This document shows, in pieces, positions 1 through 7,809 of a stretch of DNA of 64,000 bases. The DNA is from Comamonadaceae bacterium (lineage in GTDB: Bacteria; Pseudomonadota; Gammaproteobacteria; Burkholderiales; Burkholderiaceae_C). The stretch's first letter is position 1; each line of letters starts with the position of its first letter. The notes beneath the pieces were generated by a model, which was given only the letters and a program-made list of their open reading frames with translations, did not search any database and was not told the DNA's origin. The stretch spans positions 1 through 64,000 of the forward strand of contig CANJPU010000002.1 in NCBI GenBank assembly GCA_947476285.1, written 5' to 3'. The position numbers and the translations under genes were made by a program.

Positions 1-356
1 ACCGCAGCCTCTTGGTCAGACATCTGCGCGGGCCGCCGGGCGGCGAAAATGTCATCGATCACCTTTTCCGACAGCCCCGCTGCGATCGCCAGGGGCCGAT
101 GGGAAAACCATTCGAACTGCGCAGTCCAGGCGCGTGCGGTCACAAGAATCGCGAGTTCGCGCAGTGCGGCGGGTAATGCCGCTTCAAATCGCAGATATTC
201 ACCCACCTGCTGAACACGGCCCATCAACCCGGGGCTATAGAGCAAAGGAAGGAATGGGCCGCTGATGCCCCCGCGTGGGCCGCTCGCGATAGCGGCCGCA
301 GCGGCGCGCTGGGCTTGGCTCCACTGGTCTGATGGAATCTCAGGGAATCTGCTCAT
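1..356 (-). CDS. Carboxymuconolactone decarboxylase (CMD) family protein, C-terminus outside window
   Basis: The reading frame starts with ATG at 356 (MSRFPEIPSD) and runs off the left edge after 118 codons. It has the CMD/AhpD-like pattern also seen in the proteins at 6187 and 9883: a helix with LRELAILVTAR (about residues 66-76), then QFEWFSHRPLA where the family usually has a YEWxxH motif, then a helix with a GLSEKVIDDI-type stretch. Members are alpha-helical; some are decarboxylases, others AhpD-like peroxidases, and many sit in catabolic operons without a known reaction. The CxxC pair of AhpD is not visible in the part seen. Exact function is unknown. Confidence 0.75.
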   Translation of the reverse strand, partial: MSRFPEIPSDQWSQAQRAAAAAIASGPRGGISGPFLPLLYSPGLMGRVQQVGEYLRFEAALPAALRELAILVTARAWTAQFEWFSHRPLAIAAGLSEKVIDDIFAARRPAQMSDQEAA

Positions 357-426
357 ACTGGCTCCTAGACTGTGTTGCTGATGATGCTGTGCGGTCCAAC
401 CGACGGGCCCGGCCGCCACACAGCCA

Positions 427-642
427 TCATTGCGGTTGAAATCCGGCTTTGCGTGCAATGTCGGCGAAGCTCCATGCGCTTTTTACTTGGGCACAGCACG
501 CGCGCCACGGCGATGTGTGCAAGCCTCCTTGCACTGTAACCGGCGCCAGGGCACTTGTCAGACTCGCGGCCTCTTGGGATGATGCAGGACGAGTGAACCG
601 GCGCGCTTGCAGCGTGGGCTTGGTCGCCAAAGTATTCTTCAT
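427..642 (-). CDS. Short hypothetical ORF (71 aa), possibly a gene remnant
   Basis: This lies in the 342-bp stretch (357-698) between the CMD gene and the cupin gene, which otherwise shows nothing convincing. The ORF starts at an ATG (642) preceded at good spacing by GGAGG and ends in ADIARKAGFQPQ, which is reminiscent of the C-terminal tail of Bug/TctC receptors, while its first residues (MKNTLATK) are reminiscent of their start. The middle has no recognisable Bug sequence, so an internally deleted receptor remnant is possible but unproven. It could also be chance. Confidence 0.2.
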   Translation of the reverse strand: MKNTLATKPTLQARRFTRPASSQEAASLTSALAPVTVQGGLHTSPWRACCAQVKSAWSFADIARKAGFQPQ

Positions 643-698
643 GCCCCGGACACCCTCCTGGGTCATCTTGGGGCATCTTGGAAAATGGAGCACACATC

Positions 699-1427
699 AT
701 GTTGATCACACGCAGTTGGATTGAATCACAGTCGAGCCGCATCCCCCGCGACACGGGCCGCTTCCTCGGTACTTTGATTCGCATGATCGAAACGCCGGGG
801 GCTGGATTCGCGCCCAATGCGCAGATGGTGGAGCAGGCGCCCGGCTGGGTGCTTGCGACGCATTTCCATCGGGAATATCAGTTTCAGTTGTTCGTGAGCG
901 GCTCGGGCACGCTTGGCCGCCATGAGGTCCGCCCCCTGATGCTGCACTACACGTCGCCTGAATCGGGTTACGGTCCGATCACTGCTGGGCCGCAAGGCCT
1001 CGCGTACTACACGCTGCGGTCGAGCGCGCCGGCCGGGGCCTGCTATCTGCCGGAAGCCAGGGAAACGATGCAGCAGGGGCTTGCCAAACGGCACGCGATG
1101 TCGCAGCGCATTGCCGTCGGCGCGCAATTGCCTGCAGTGGCGCAGGCAGCAGACGTCGAGACTTGCATTGCGCTTGACGACGGCGGCATGGGCGCGTGGA
1201 AAGTGTCGATTGCCCCCGGCGGCACATTCGCCGTTTCGCAGCTGCCCGGAGCGGGAGCGCGCTACTACTACGTGGCAAGCGGCGACATCGGGGCAGACGC
1301 GCAGATGCTGGAGGCCGGGTCCATCTTGTTTACTCATGCTGAGCCAGGGCTTATCTTGCGTGCGGGAGATGCGGGCGCCGAGGTGATCGCAATGCAGTTC
1401 CCCACCGCAGCAAGCGCCGCAGCGTAG
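699..1427 (+). CDS. Cupin-like hypothetical protein (242 aa)
   Basis: The protein has a cupin-type stretch THFHREYQFQ (H55, H57, Q61) followed by a glycine-rich turn (GSGTLG), as in small metal-binding double-stranded beta-helix proteins. A second, weaker beta-rich half follows and the C-terminus is alanine-rich. I chose ATG at 699 because GGAG lies 8 bases upstream; an in-frame TTG at 678 has no such site. No signal peptide is visible. It is transcribed away from the CMD gene and toward the TauD/Bug operon. Function is unknown; a role in binding or modifying an organic acid is only suggested by the neighbourhood. Confidence 0.6.
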   Translation: MLITRSWIESQSSRIPRDTGRFLGTLIRMIETPGAGFAPNAQMVEQAPGWVLATHFHREYQFQLFVSGSGTLGRHEVRPLMLHYTSPESGYGPITAGPQGLAYYTLRSSAPAGACYLPEARETMQQGLAKRHAMSQRIAVGAQLPAVAQAADVETCIALDDGGMGAWKVSIAPGGTFAVSQLPGAGARYYYVASGDIGADAQMLEAGSILFTHAEPGLILRAGDAGAEVIAMQFPTAASAAA

Positions 1428-1435
1428 CGGGTCAT

Positions 1436-1452
1436 CGTGCGCTTGGCGCACG
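1436..1452. terminator. Hairpin between convergent genes
   Basis: CGTGCGC, loop TTG, then GCGCACG form a perfect 7-bp GC-rich stem in the 36-bp gap between two converging stop codons (1427 and 1464). There is no clear run of T on either side, so termination strength is uncertain. Confidence 0.4.
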
Positions 1453-1463
1453 GCCTTGAAGGA

Positions 1464-2336
1464 CTACTGAAGCAAGCGCCCGTGCGGCTCGCCGGTGAGC
1501 GTTGTGCGGTACATCTGCCGAATCTCGTCGCGTGCATAGTCTGCCGGCGCAAGGTGCATGGCGCAGCGGTTGTCCCACATGACGAGATCATTCACGCCCC
1601 AGTGGTGGCTGTACACAAACTCGGGCTTCACGCTGTGGCGGTAGAGGAACTGCAAAATGCTGTCGCTTTCCTCGACGCTCATGCCCAGGATATGCCGGGT
1701 AACGGTCGGGTTTAAATAGAGCGCCTTGCGGCCCGTTTCAGGATGCACTCGCACCACCGGTTGGATGACACCGGGCACTTGCTTGCGGTCCTCCTCGGCT
1801 TTGCGCTCGTCGCTTGTGAAACGATACGCGGGCGTGGCATGGGGCCCGAAGAGATCGTTGACGACTTCGAGTTGCTCGATCGTCTTTTTCATGGTGAGGG
1901 AGAGCGTTTCGTACGCCATGTACATGTTGTTGAACCAGGTCGAGCCCCCGGCGCGAGGGATCGCGCGACAGTGCAAGAGCGAGGCCGTTGGCGGACGCAC
2001 GGTAAATGCGCCGTCGGAGTGCCACTTGCGGCCTATCTCGCCCGTCTCCGAAGGGCGCCCGTTGATCTTGCGGTTCGTGACTTCGAACACCTCCGGGTAC
2101 TGCGCATGACGAAGCGAAGGCACCGGGTGAATCTCAAGCTCGCCGAAGTAGCGGCTAAAGCGCACCTGCTGTTCGAGCGTGAGTTCCACGGCCGGGAAGA
2201 CCACGACGAGATGCTGCAGCCAAGCATCGCGAAGTTGTGCCACCTCGTCAGGTTGCAAGGCGCGGCGGATGTCCAAGCCGGTGACGGCTGCACCCAGGGC
2301 ATAGGAGAGGGGGCTGACGGTCAGATCCAGGGCCAT
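1464..2336 (-). CDS. TauD/TfdA-family 2-oxoglutarate-dependent dioxygenase (290 aa)
   Basis: This is a non-heme Fe(II) oxygenase that would couple 2-oxoglutarate decarboxylation to hydroxylation of a small acid. The iron ligands are visible as HSD (H106, D108) and a distal histidine in MWDNRCAMHLAP (H261); R277 in YRTTL is the expected 2-oxoglutarate-binding arginine. The length matches the family. It begins 27 bp after the Bug receptor gene stops, so the two form one operon: the receptor captures a substrate and the oxygenase may attack it. It is clearly related to the protein at 42327, which also sits next to a Bug gene. The substrate (sulfonate, aryloxyacetate or other acid) cannot be read from sequence. 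Confidence 0.88.
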   Translation of the reverse strand: MALDLTVSPLSYALGAAVTGLDIRRALQPDEVAQLRDAWLQHLVVVFPAVELTLEQQVRFSRYFGELEIHPVPSLRHAQYPEVFEVTNRKINGRPSETGEIGRKWHSDGAFTVRPPTASLLHCRAIPRAGGSTWFNNMYMAYETLSLTMKKTIEQLEVVNDLFGPHATPAYRFTSDERKAEEDRKQVPGVIQPVVRVHPETGRKALYLNPTVTRHILGMSVEESDSILQFLYRHSVKPEFVYSHHWGVNDLVMWDNRCAMHLAPADYARDEIRQMYRTTLTGEPHGRLLQ

Positions 2337-2363
2337 TCGTACATCCTCACTTGTCTGATCGAT

Positions 2364-3326
2364 TCACTGCGGGACGACATTGCTCGCCTTGAAGGCAGCG
2401 GCCCAAACCTTCATCTCCTCGGTGTACTCCTTGCTGAAGGATTCCGGGCTTGACTGCAGCGGCATGAGACCAAGCGAGTCGTTGAGTTTTGCGCGAACCT
2501 GCGGGTCTTGCAGCACCGCGGCGAACTCGCGGCCGAGCCGGTCCAGCACCGGCTTGGGTGTACCAGCAGGCGCAAAGATGCCCAGCCAGGTCACCGGCAC
2601 GAAACCCTTGTAGCCCGATTCGCGCAAGGTCGGCAGCGAAGGCATGTCCGCCAGGCGTTCGTGAGACACGGCCGCGAGGATGCGCAGCTTGTTGGCTTCG
2701 ACATGCTGCTTGATCACGCCCATGCTGCCCCAGGTGAGCTGCACCTCGTTGCGCAGCAATGCCGTCACGTACTGCGGCGGCCCTTGATATTGCACAGGCG
2801 TGATGCCCATGCCGAAATCCCTGTTCACCATCTCAAGTGACATGTCCACTACGCCGGTGGGTCCGAGGCCGCCGTAGAACACCTTGCCAGGATTTTGTTT
2901 GGCATAGTTTGCAAACTCGCCGAGCGTCTTTGCAGGCACTTCCACGTTGGTCGCGAGCACAATCTTGAGCGCGACGAGTTTGTACACGGGTGTGAGATCC
3001 TTGTCAGGATCGAAGCCGAGATTCTTGATCAGGTACTTTTGCATGCCTATGGTTTGGCTACCAATGAGCAGCGTGTAGCCATCGGGCGTGCTTCTGGCCA
3101 CATAGGCATTGCCGATCTGGCCTCCGGCGCCGGGGCGGTTCTCAACGATGACGGGTTGCTTCAGGCGCTCTTCCAGGAAAGGCGCCATGGTGCGTGCGAG
3201 CAGGTCGGCCCCGGTGCCCGGCGTGAACGGCGAGACGATCCGAATCGGCTTGGTCGGGAAGTCCTGGGCTCCCGCGGACGTGGTGAGCGCCAGAGCAAGA
3301 GCAGCGATACCAACAGTGAACTTCAT
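2364..3326 (-). CDS. Bug/TctC-family periplasmic solute-binding protein (320 aa)
   Basis: The start is the ATG at 3326, preceded by GGGAGG; a longer in-frame start lacks a ribosome site. A Sec signal peptide (MKFTVGIAALALALTTSAGA) is followed by the family opening DFPTKPIRIVSPFTPGTGAD and the VENRPGAGG and PDGYTLL motifs. Bug proteins bind carboxylates or amides in the periplasm for tripartite tricarboxylate transporters; no TctA/TctB membrane genes are in this window, so it would rely on a remote permease. It is first in an operon with the TauD-type dioxygenase and is probably transcribed from the sigma-54 promoter at 3364-3379. Confidence 0.92.
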   Translation of the reverse strand: MKFTVGIAALALALTTSAGAQDFPTKPIRIVSPFTPGTGADLLARTMAPFLEERLKQPVIVENRPGAGGQIGNAYVARSTPDGYTLLIGSQTIGMQKYLIKNLGFDPDKDLTPVYKLVALKIVLATNVEVPAKTLGEFANYAKQNPGKVFYGGLGPTGVVDMSLEMVNRDFGMGITPVQYQGPPQYVTALLRNEVQLTWGSMGVIKQHVEANKLRILAAVSHERLADMPSLPTLRESGYKGFVPVTWLGIFAPAGTPKPVLDRLGREFAAVLQDPQVRAKLNDSLGLMPLQSSPESFSKEYTEEMKVWAAAFKASNVVPQ

Positions 3327-3363
3327 GTTGCCTCCCGAGCTGTAAAAAAGCATTAAACACGGC

Positions 3364-3379
3364 AGCAAGTAGCATGCCA
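3364..3379 (-). promoter_or_regulatory. Sigma-54 (-24/-12) promoter
   Basis: On the minus strand the sequence TGGCATG-CTAC-TTGCT matches the sigma-54 consensus, with GG and GC separated by exactly 10 bases. The predicted start lies about 12 bases further on, leaving a short leader with GGGAGG before the Bug ATG at 3326. Inverted repeats of the type bound by enhancer-binding activators lie 55-80 bp upstream. No activator gene is present in the window. Confidence 0.7.
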
Positions 3380-3432
3380 ATCGAAGCTAGCCACTGCCCA
3401 CAAGCGCGCACTTGCAACGATGCCGGCCAGCG

Positions 3433-3457
3433 TGCGACAGACTGTCTCATTGGGACA
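3433..3457. promoter_or_regulatory. Three alternating half-sites upstream of the sigma-54 promoter
   Basis: The sites TGCGACA (3433-3439), TGTCTCA (3443-3449) and TGGGACA (3451-3457) fit the pattern TGNGACA or its complement, with the middle one inverted, so it forms an imperfect palindrome with each neighbour. Spacing to the -24 element suits an upstream activating sequence for a Fis-type, AAA+ enhancer-binding protein. Confidence 0.5.
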
Positions 3458-3509
3458 CAGAGTCGTACCCCTTTTCATACAGGTGCACCCCGTGAGCGGC
3501 CCGGCGCGC

Positions 3510-4298
3510 TCATTGCATCCGCATACCGCCGTTGACGTCAATGCAACTGCCGGTGATGTACCCGGCTTCGGCCGACGCAAGAAACAAAGCAGCACTGGCG
3601 ACGTCTTGTGCGTTTCCCACGCGCCCCAGCGGCACGTTCTTCACGTAGGCGGCGTCCGCTTCCACCGGCATCACCGCACGAAGCATGGGTGTGTCCATCG
3701 CGCCGGGGGCGATGCAATTGACCGTGATGCCCATGGGCGCGGCCTCTCGTGCTGCAATTTTTGTCAGACTTAGAATCGCGCCCTTTGACGCGATGTAGGC
3801 TGCGCTTCCGTTGTAGCCGCCAATCTGCGCAGCGGTGGACGACACATTGATGATGCGGCCATGCTCCACCGGCCGACGCTGGCGGCACCTGAGCATCTCT
3901 CGCAGGCACAGGAAACTTCCGCGTGCGTTCACTGCAAAGGTTTGCTCCCAGTGTTCCAGTGAAGCGTCAACGATGGAAGGTCGCTGGCCTCCTGGTGGGG
4001 TGATCATGACGCCTGCAAAGTTCAGCAGCACGTCCACCGGACCCAGCTCGGCTTCCACCGCGTTGAATAAGTGCGATACCTGCGCCTCCTGCGTGATGTC
4101 GGTGAGGTAAGCCTTGTGAGATTCAACCAGGCCCGCGAGGGTTTGATTCGCCGCGTCGATCGAACGGTCGACGACGGCGAGCTGATAGCCGGCGGCTGCG
4201 AGCATTTGAGCAGTTGCCCTGCCCAATCCGCTGCCACCGCCCGTCACAAGCGCGATTCGCGTTATCTTCTGATCAGAGCGAGGCTTGAGGCGAGTCAT
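3510..4298 (-). CDS. Short-chain dehydrogenase/reductase (262 aa)
   Basis: This is a classical SDR: the NAD(P)-binding TGGGSGLGR (residues 19-27), NFAG (93-96), catalytic S154, and Y168xxxK172 are all present, and it ends in an INGG-like DVNGGMRMQ. I chose the ATG at 4298; the longer frame would overlap the P450 gene. It is the last gene of the P450 operon, 23 bp after the P450 stop, so it probably oxidises an alcohol made by the P450 to a ketone. Asp44 (VVD) at the end of the second beta strand suggests NAD rather than NADP. Confidence 0.88.
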   Translation of the reverse strand: MTRLKPRSDQKITRIALVTGGGSGLGRATAQMLAAAGYQLAVVDRSIDAANQTLAGLVESHKAYLTDITQEAQVSHLFNAVEAELGPVDVLLNFAGVMITPPGGQRPSIVDASLEHWEQTFAVNARGSFLCLREMLRCRQRRPVEHGRIINVSSTAAQIGGYNGSAAYIASKGAILSLTKIAAREAAPMGITVNCIAPGAMDTPMLRAVMPVEADAAYVKNVPLGRVGNAQDVASAALFLASAEAGYITGSCIDVNGGMRMQ

Positions 4299-4321
4299 TG
4301 GGTTCTTCTGCACTGGCGTGA

Positions 4322-5548
4322 TCAAGCGGCAATCGCTCGCAGGGGCACTGACTTGAAGCTGCTCAAGCAGTTGTTGAGTCGCCGCGTCGGCGGCGCCAGC
4401 AATTCGATCTTTTCCGCACGGCGCACCAAGGCCTTGAGGACTGCCTCGCCTTCGAGTCTTGCGATCATTTGCCCGACGCATGCATGGACGCCGGCGCCGA
4501 AAGCCACATGACCCAAGGTGGAGCGTTCAATATCGAATACGTCTGGATCTTTCCAAAAGCGCGGGTCGCGATTGGCTGAGGCAAGAAAAACTTGAACCTT
4601 CGCATCGGCGGGGATGGAGACGCCGGCCAACACCACGTCTCTGGTGGTGGTGCGATAGAAGGAGGTGATAGGGGAGTCGAAGCGAATCGTCTCTTCGATG
4701 GCGCCGCGGGCCAGCGATGGGTTTTCCTTTAGGCGAGCCCATTGCGCGGGTTGTGTTGCGAGCACCCACAGAACGCAGCCGATGGCGCTGACCGTGGTGT
4801 CCATCCCTCCGCGCAGGAAAGAGCGCAGCAAGCCGGCGCAGATGGCCGGGTCGACCTCTCCTTCGTCGCCCGCCTTGAAGATCAGCTCGCCGAAACCCCC
4901 GGGCAGCATGTTGTCTCGCTGGTAGCTCTTTTCATACCACGGCAAAATCTCCTGCACCCGCCGTTCTGTCTCAAGGAAGCGAGCGTTGCGCGGGCCCAGG
5001 CCATCGAAGTTCAGCTCGCCGATCAGGACCAGTTTTTCCGCCAGGCGATCGGTCGGTGCGAGCCCGACAGCGCGCGGAAACACATCGAAGACAAACGCCT
5101 CGGCGACATCCGTGACGGCATCGAAAGTGCCAGCCGCGACCACTCGTTCGATCAACTCATCCGCGTCCCGCTCGAAGGACTCGCGCCACGTGCGGATGAC
5201 GGCCGGCGAAAGCAAGCGCGTCAGCAAGGCGCGCACCTTGGTGTGCCCGGGTGGGTCGGCCTCCACAATCGGCCCGGCCGGCCGCCAGGCGCCGGGTTTG
5301 CGGATGTCGCCCAGGCCGATTCCTCCCAGCGCGGAGGAGAAGTTCTCCCAGTCCTTCAAGACCGCTTGCACTTCTGCGTGGCGGGCAACCGCGTAGTTCT
5401 GGTAGCGCTCGAAGTACACCACAGGCCCTGCATCGCGGATGCGCTCATAGCTTGTGAACGGATCATTCAGAGACTCGTCGCTGAATGGATCCATATCGAG
5501 AATGGCCGGCCCTGTTTCTGTATCGCCTTGCGTTGTCGATGAATTCAT
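4322..5548 (-). CDS. Cytochrome P450 (408 aa)
   Basis: This is a soluble bacterial class P450 of normal length. The I-helix motif GGMDTT (247-252), the ExxR pair (E286, R289) and the heme loop FGAGVHACVGQ with thiolate ligand C357 are intact. The start at 5548 has GAGGGG upstream; the longer frame covers the neighbouring gene and is not credible. It would hydroxylate a small hydrophobic acid or ring using electrons from a ferredoxin and reductase, neither of which is encoded nearby. It lies in an operon VOC - CMD - NIPSNAP - P450 - SDR, suggesting hydroxylation followed by alcohol oxidation. Confidence 0.92.
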   Translation of the reverse strand: MNSSTTQGDTETGPAILDMDPFSDESLNDPFTSYERIRDAGPVVYFERYQNYAVARHAEVQAVLKDWENFSSALGGIGLGDIRKPGAWRPAGPIVEADPPGHTKVRALLTRLLSPAVIRTWRESFERDADELIERVVAAGTFDAVTDVAEAFVFDVFPRAVGLAPTDRLAEKLVLIGELNFDGLGPRNARFLETERRVQEILPWYEKSYQRDNMLPGGFGELIFKAGDEGEVDPAICAGLLRSFLRGGMDTTVSAIGCVLWVLATQPAQWARLKENPSLARGAIEETIRFDSPITSFYRTTTRDVVLAGVSIPADAKVQVFLASANRDPRFWKDPDVFDIERSTLGHVAFGAGVHACVGQMIARLEGEAVLKALVRRAEKIELLAPPTRRLNNCLSSFKSVPLRAIAA

Positions 5549-5612
5549 GTGCTCATTCCCCTCGCTTGAATACAGCCGCGATGCATGTGAGTTTGAAAAA
5601 TGATGTGTCAGA

Positions 5613-6152
5613 TCAGGCCGGCCGAAGAATGGTGGAGTGCATGTCTCCCAGCAGCGGCGCAATGGCTTCGAGGTATTCCCGCCAAAGCGGCTCGCGCATG
5701 GCGCCCGAGCGTGCTTCGTCACGATGCGCGAAATCTCGGTAACTCCAAAGGTGGAGAACCCGGTCGGGATCACCCGACAGTGGCACCCATACCCCTGAGT
5801 TGAGCGAGTGGCGCTCGCGCACGGGTAGGGCGTCCTGCATGAGCCCGATGAACGCCTGCAGTTGACCGGGAACAATGGCGTACTCTCGCAATTCGAAGAG
5901 TTGGTCGGCGCTGGGCCGGTAGGCCTTGATAGTGCCAAGCAAGCGGGTTTCCCTATGTTGGACGGGGTACGTCACTGGCAGCGCAGGGCTGATCGGGATG
6001 GTGACCACCTCGCGCAGTGTCAGCACTTGGTTCAATCTGCCAAGCTCGGATATCCAGCGGCCCGCATGGGACGGCTGCTGCGCGCCTGTGGCGGCGAGGA
6101 AAGCCTGAACATGTCCGTGTCCCGGCGTCTCTACGGTCAGATGGAACATCAT
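5613..6152 (-). CDS. NIPSNAP-family protein (about 179 aa)
   Basis: The C-terminal half contains LFELREYAIVPGQLQAF and a later WSYRDFAHRDEAR stretch, typical of the NIPSNAP dimeric alpha/beta-barrel fold; the N-terminal half (FHLTVETPGHGHVQAF, then VLTLREV) looks like a second diverged copy. The start is uncertain: two adjacent ATG codons at 6152 and 6149 lack a good ribosome site. Such proteins often occur in catabolic operons of Burkholderiales, function unknown. It sits between the CMD gene and the P450. Confidence 0.72.
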   Translation of the reverse strand: MMFHLTVETPGHGHVQAFLAATGAQQPSHAGRWISELGRLNQVLTLREVVTIPISPALPVTYPVQHRETRLLGTIKAYRPSADQLFELREYAIVPGQLQAFIGLMQDALPVRERHSLNSGVWVPLSGDPDRVLHLWSYRDFAHRDEARSGAMREPLWREYLEAIAPLLGDMHSTILRPA

Positions 6153-6186
6153 GATGCTGCGAACGGGTGGCTGGGTGAATGAGCGA

Positions 6187-6756
6187 TCATTGTGCTGACT
6201 CCTTGGCAAGGCCGTTTGCGCGCAGAGGAAAGCGCTTGGTGTACGGCTCATACTGGGGTTCGAGGTCGAGGTCGAAGCTGCCCAGTATTCGGACGCCGCC
6301 AACGTAGAACCCCATTGCCACGATCAGGTCAACCAGGGCTTGGGCACCAAGCACCCGCTCAAGTGCTGTGACGATCTGCGCTGAAGCTGGGCCGATATAC
6401 ATCTGGCAGGTGGCCTCCAGTACCAATCTTGCGGGCTCATCCAGCCGCGCATACGCCTGCGGCGAGCCATCGATGATGATCCGAATATCTTGTTCGCTGA
6501 CGCCGCTCTCCAAGCCGGTCTTGACGTGATGGAACCACTCGTAGCGGCACTGCGAGAGCCATCCCACCTGGATCAATGCCAACTCGCGCAGGCGGGGGTC
6601 GAGCGCGGTTGTCTTGAGGTGGTACACCATGGCGCGAAACTGCCGGCATGTCGCGGGCGAGTGGGCCATCGCCTTGAAGGCGCTGTAGTTTCCAGCCATG
6701 ATGTCCTGGTCCTCGGGCTTGACTTGATCGGGCTCCAGGTAGGCAATACGGGCCAT
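6187..6756 (-). CDS. CMD/AhpD-like protein (189 aa)
   Basis: The start at 6756 is preceded by GAAGGAAAC. The protein is helical with LRELALIQVGWLSQCRYEWFHH (about 56-77), the family signature, and a GLDLDLEP-like tail (FDLDLEPQYEPY) shared with the protein at 9883. Only one cysteine is in the signature region, so AhpD-type peroxidase activity is unlikely. It is the second gene of the P450 operon, 132 bp after the VOC gene. Confidence 0.8.
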   Translation of the reverse strand: MARIAYLEPDQVKPEDQDIMAGNYSAFKAMAHSPATCRQFRAMVYHLKTTALDPRLRELALIQVGWLSQCRYEWFHHVKTGLESGVSEQDIRIIIDGSPQAYARLDEPARLVLEATCQMYIGPASAQIVTALERVLGAQALVDLIVAMGFYVGGVRILGSFDLDLEPQYEPYTKRFPLRANGLAKESAQ

Positions 6757-6888
6757 GAGAATGTTTCCTTCGGCCAGGGCCGTGTGGGTAAAGCAAAAGC
6801 GCGAAATCGGAACAATGCGCGGCGAATGTTCAATGCAGGAGCACGGTGCGCTGCCAATGCCGCGCGAGGCTGTGCGCCTCAAGCTGGC

Positions 6889-7422
6889 TCATTGCGCGAC
6901 GCCTGCCTGCCCGTGCTTGGCATGGAAGTCACCTCGCGCCTTGCGCTCCAACCAGTTGCGCAGGACGTCCGGCGCCTGCGCTGCGTAGCGGCTTCTGTCG
7001 CCCTTGGCTTCGGTCTTCAAGGTCATTTCCAGGCGATGGCCATTGGGGTCGAAAAAATAAATCGAAAGGCAGAACCCATGGTCTGTCGGCCCCACCACCG
7101 AAACACCGCAGGCTTCCAGGCGAGCCTTGCTGCTGAGCAAGGTTTGCTCATCGGCCACCTCCAGCGCGAGGTGTTGCACCCACTGAGGTGTGTTGGGGTC
7201 ACGCTGGCTTGGGGGGGATATTGGAACTTCAAAGAAGGCAATGTAGCTGCCGTCGTGCATCTCGAAAAAGATGTGGATGTGGGGAGAGTACTCGCCAATT
7301 GACGCCACCGTGTCGTTGGACAGTGCGTGAGCGAAAGGCAAACCAAGAACCCGCGTATAGAAATCCACGGTCTCGGCCGCGTCTCGGCATCGATACGCGA
7401 CGTGGTGAAGTCCTTGGAGCAT
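6889..7422 (-). CDS. VOC-superfamily (glyoxalase/extradiol-type) protein (177 aa)
   Basis: Start at ATG 7422 with GAGGGG seven bases upstream; a TTG five codons earlier overlaps that site. The fold shows paired beta-alpha-beta-beta-beta modules: LHHVAYRCRD near the N-terminus, QHLALEVAD at 83-91 and FFDPNGHRLEMTL at 123-135. H7, H84 and E132 are placed as metal ligands. It is the first gene of the P450 operon. Possible roles are ring-cleaving dioxygenase, isomerase or lyase; the residues seen do not settle which. Confidence 0.8.
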   Translation of the reverse strand: MLQGLHHVAYRCRDAAETVDFYTRVLGLPFAHALSNDTVASIGEYSPHIHIFFEMHDGSYIAFFEVPISPPSQRDPNTPQWVQHLALEVADEQTLLSSKARLEACGVSVVGPTDHGFCLSIYFFDPNGHRLEMTLKTEAKGDRSRYAAQAPDVLRNWLERKARGDFHAKHGQAGVAQ

Positions 7423-7428
7423 GTCGAA

Positions 7429-7669
7429 TCCCCTCAATTTTCAACGGTGAACGAATACTGCTGGCCACAGGTGTACAAGACAGCCCGAGTTGCTCGCTCA
7501 GAGGGACTTCCTGGAGATGGTCGCCGGGTTGAACCTCACCGCTAAACACCATGCCTGGCAAGCGTTCATGAAGCGATTGCTGCCGCACGGGTGCCTTGAC
7601 AGCTTGCAGGGCTTCGTCCAGTACGGCACGGCGTACCCATGGAAATATAGACAGCCAACGATATCGCAA
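7429..7669 (-). pseudogene. Truncated GntR-family regulator (winged-helix remnant)
   Basis: Around residues 30-80 of this frame the sequence aligns gap-free with the GntR DNA-binding domain: HERLPGMVFSGEVQPGDHL, then SEQLGLSCTPVASSI, then LKIEGI. The normal SRTPVREAL is here SCTPVASSI, so recognition residues have changed. The frame then runs into the VOC gene start and no effector domain follows. I infer a decayed regulator that once controlled the adjacent P450 operon or the divergent Bug genes. The rest of this 387-bp gap holds only the divergent promoter region. Confidence 0.6.
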
Positions 7670-7809
7670 ACAGGGGGTTTACCCGCTGAGGACCCCAGAG
7701 GTGTATCGGATAAAAACCAGGAACTCAGCGGTGGTCAATGAAGGATGAGGTGCAACTGCCTCCCAGTGATGCCGACCATGTATGCACGCTGATTTCAAAG
7801 GAATCACTC

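Noticed and set aside
427-693. Internally deleted Bug gene before the CMD gene
   Set aside because: Only the first few and last few residues resemble Bug proteins; the evidence is too thin to report as a finding, so it is listed only as a low-confidence ORF.
726-1451. Long open frame on the minus strand opposite the cupin-like gene
   Set aside because: It has no family similarity, is rich in Arg/Ala/His as expected of antisense frames in high-GC DNA, and is covered by a gene with a good ribosome site.
5549-5938. N-terminal extension of the P450 frame (130 extra residues)
   Set aside because: The extension is read through the NIPSNAP gene in another frame and has no P450 sequence; the ATG at 5548 has GAGGGG upstream.
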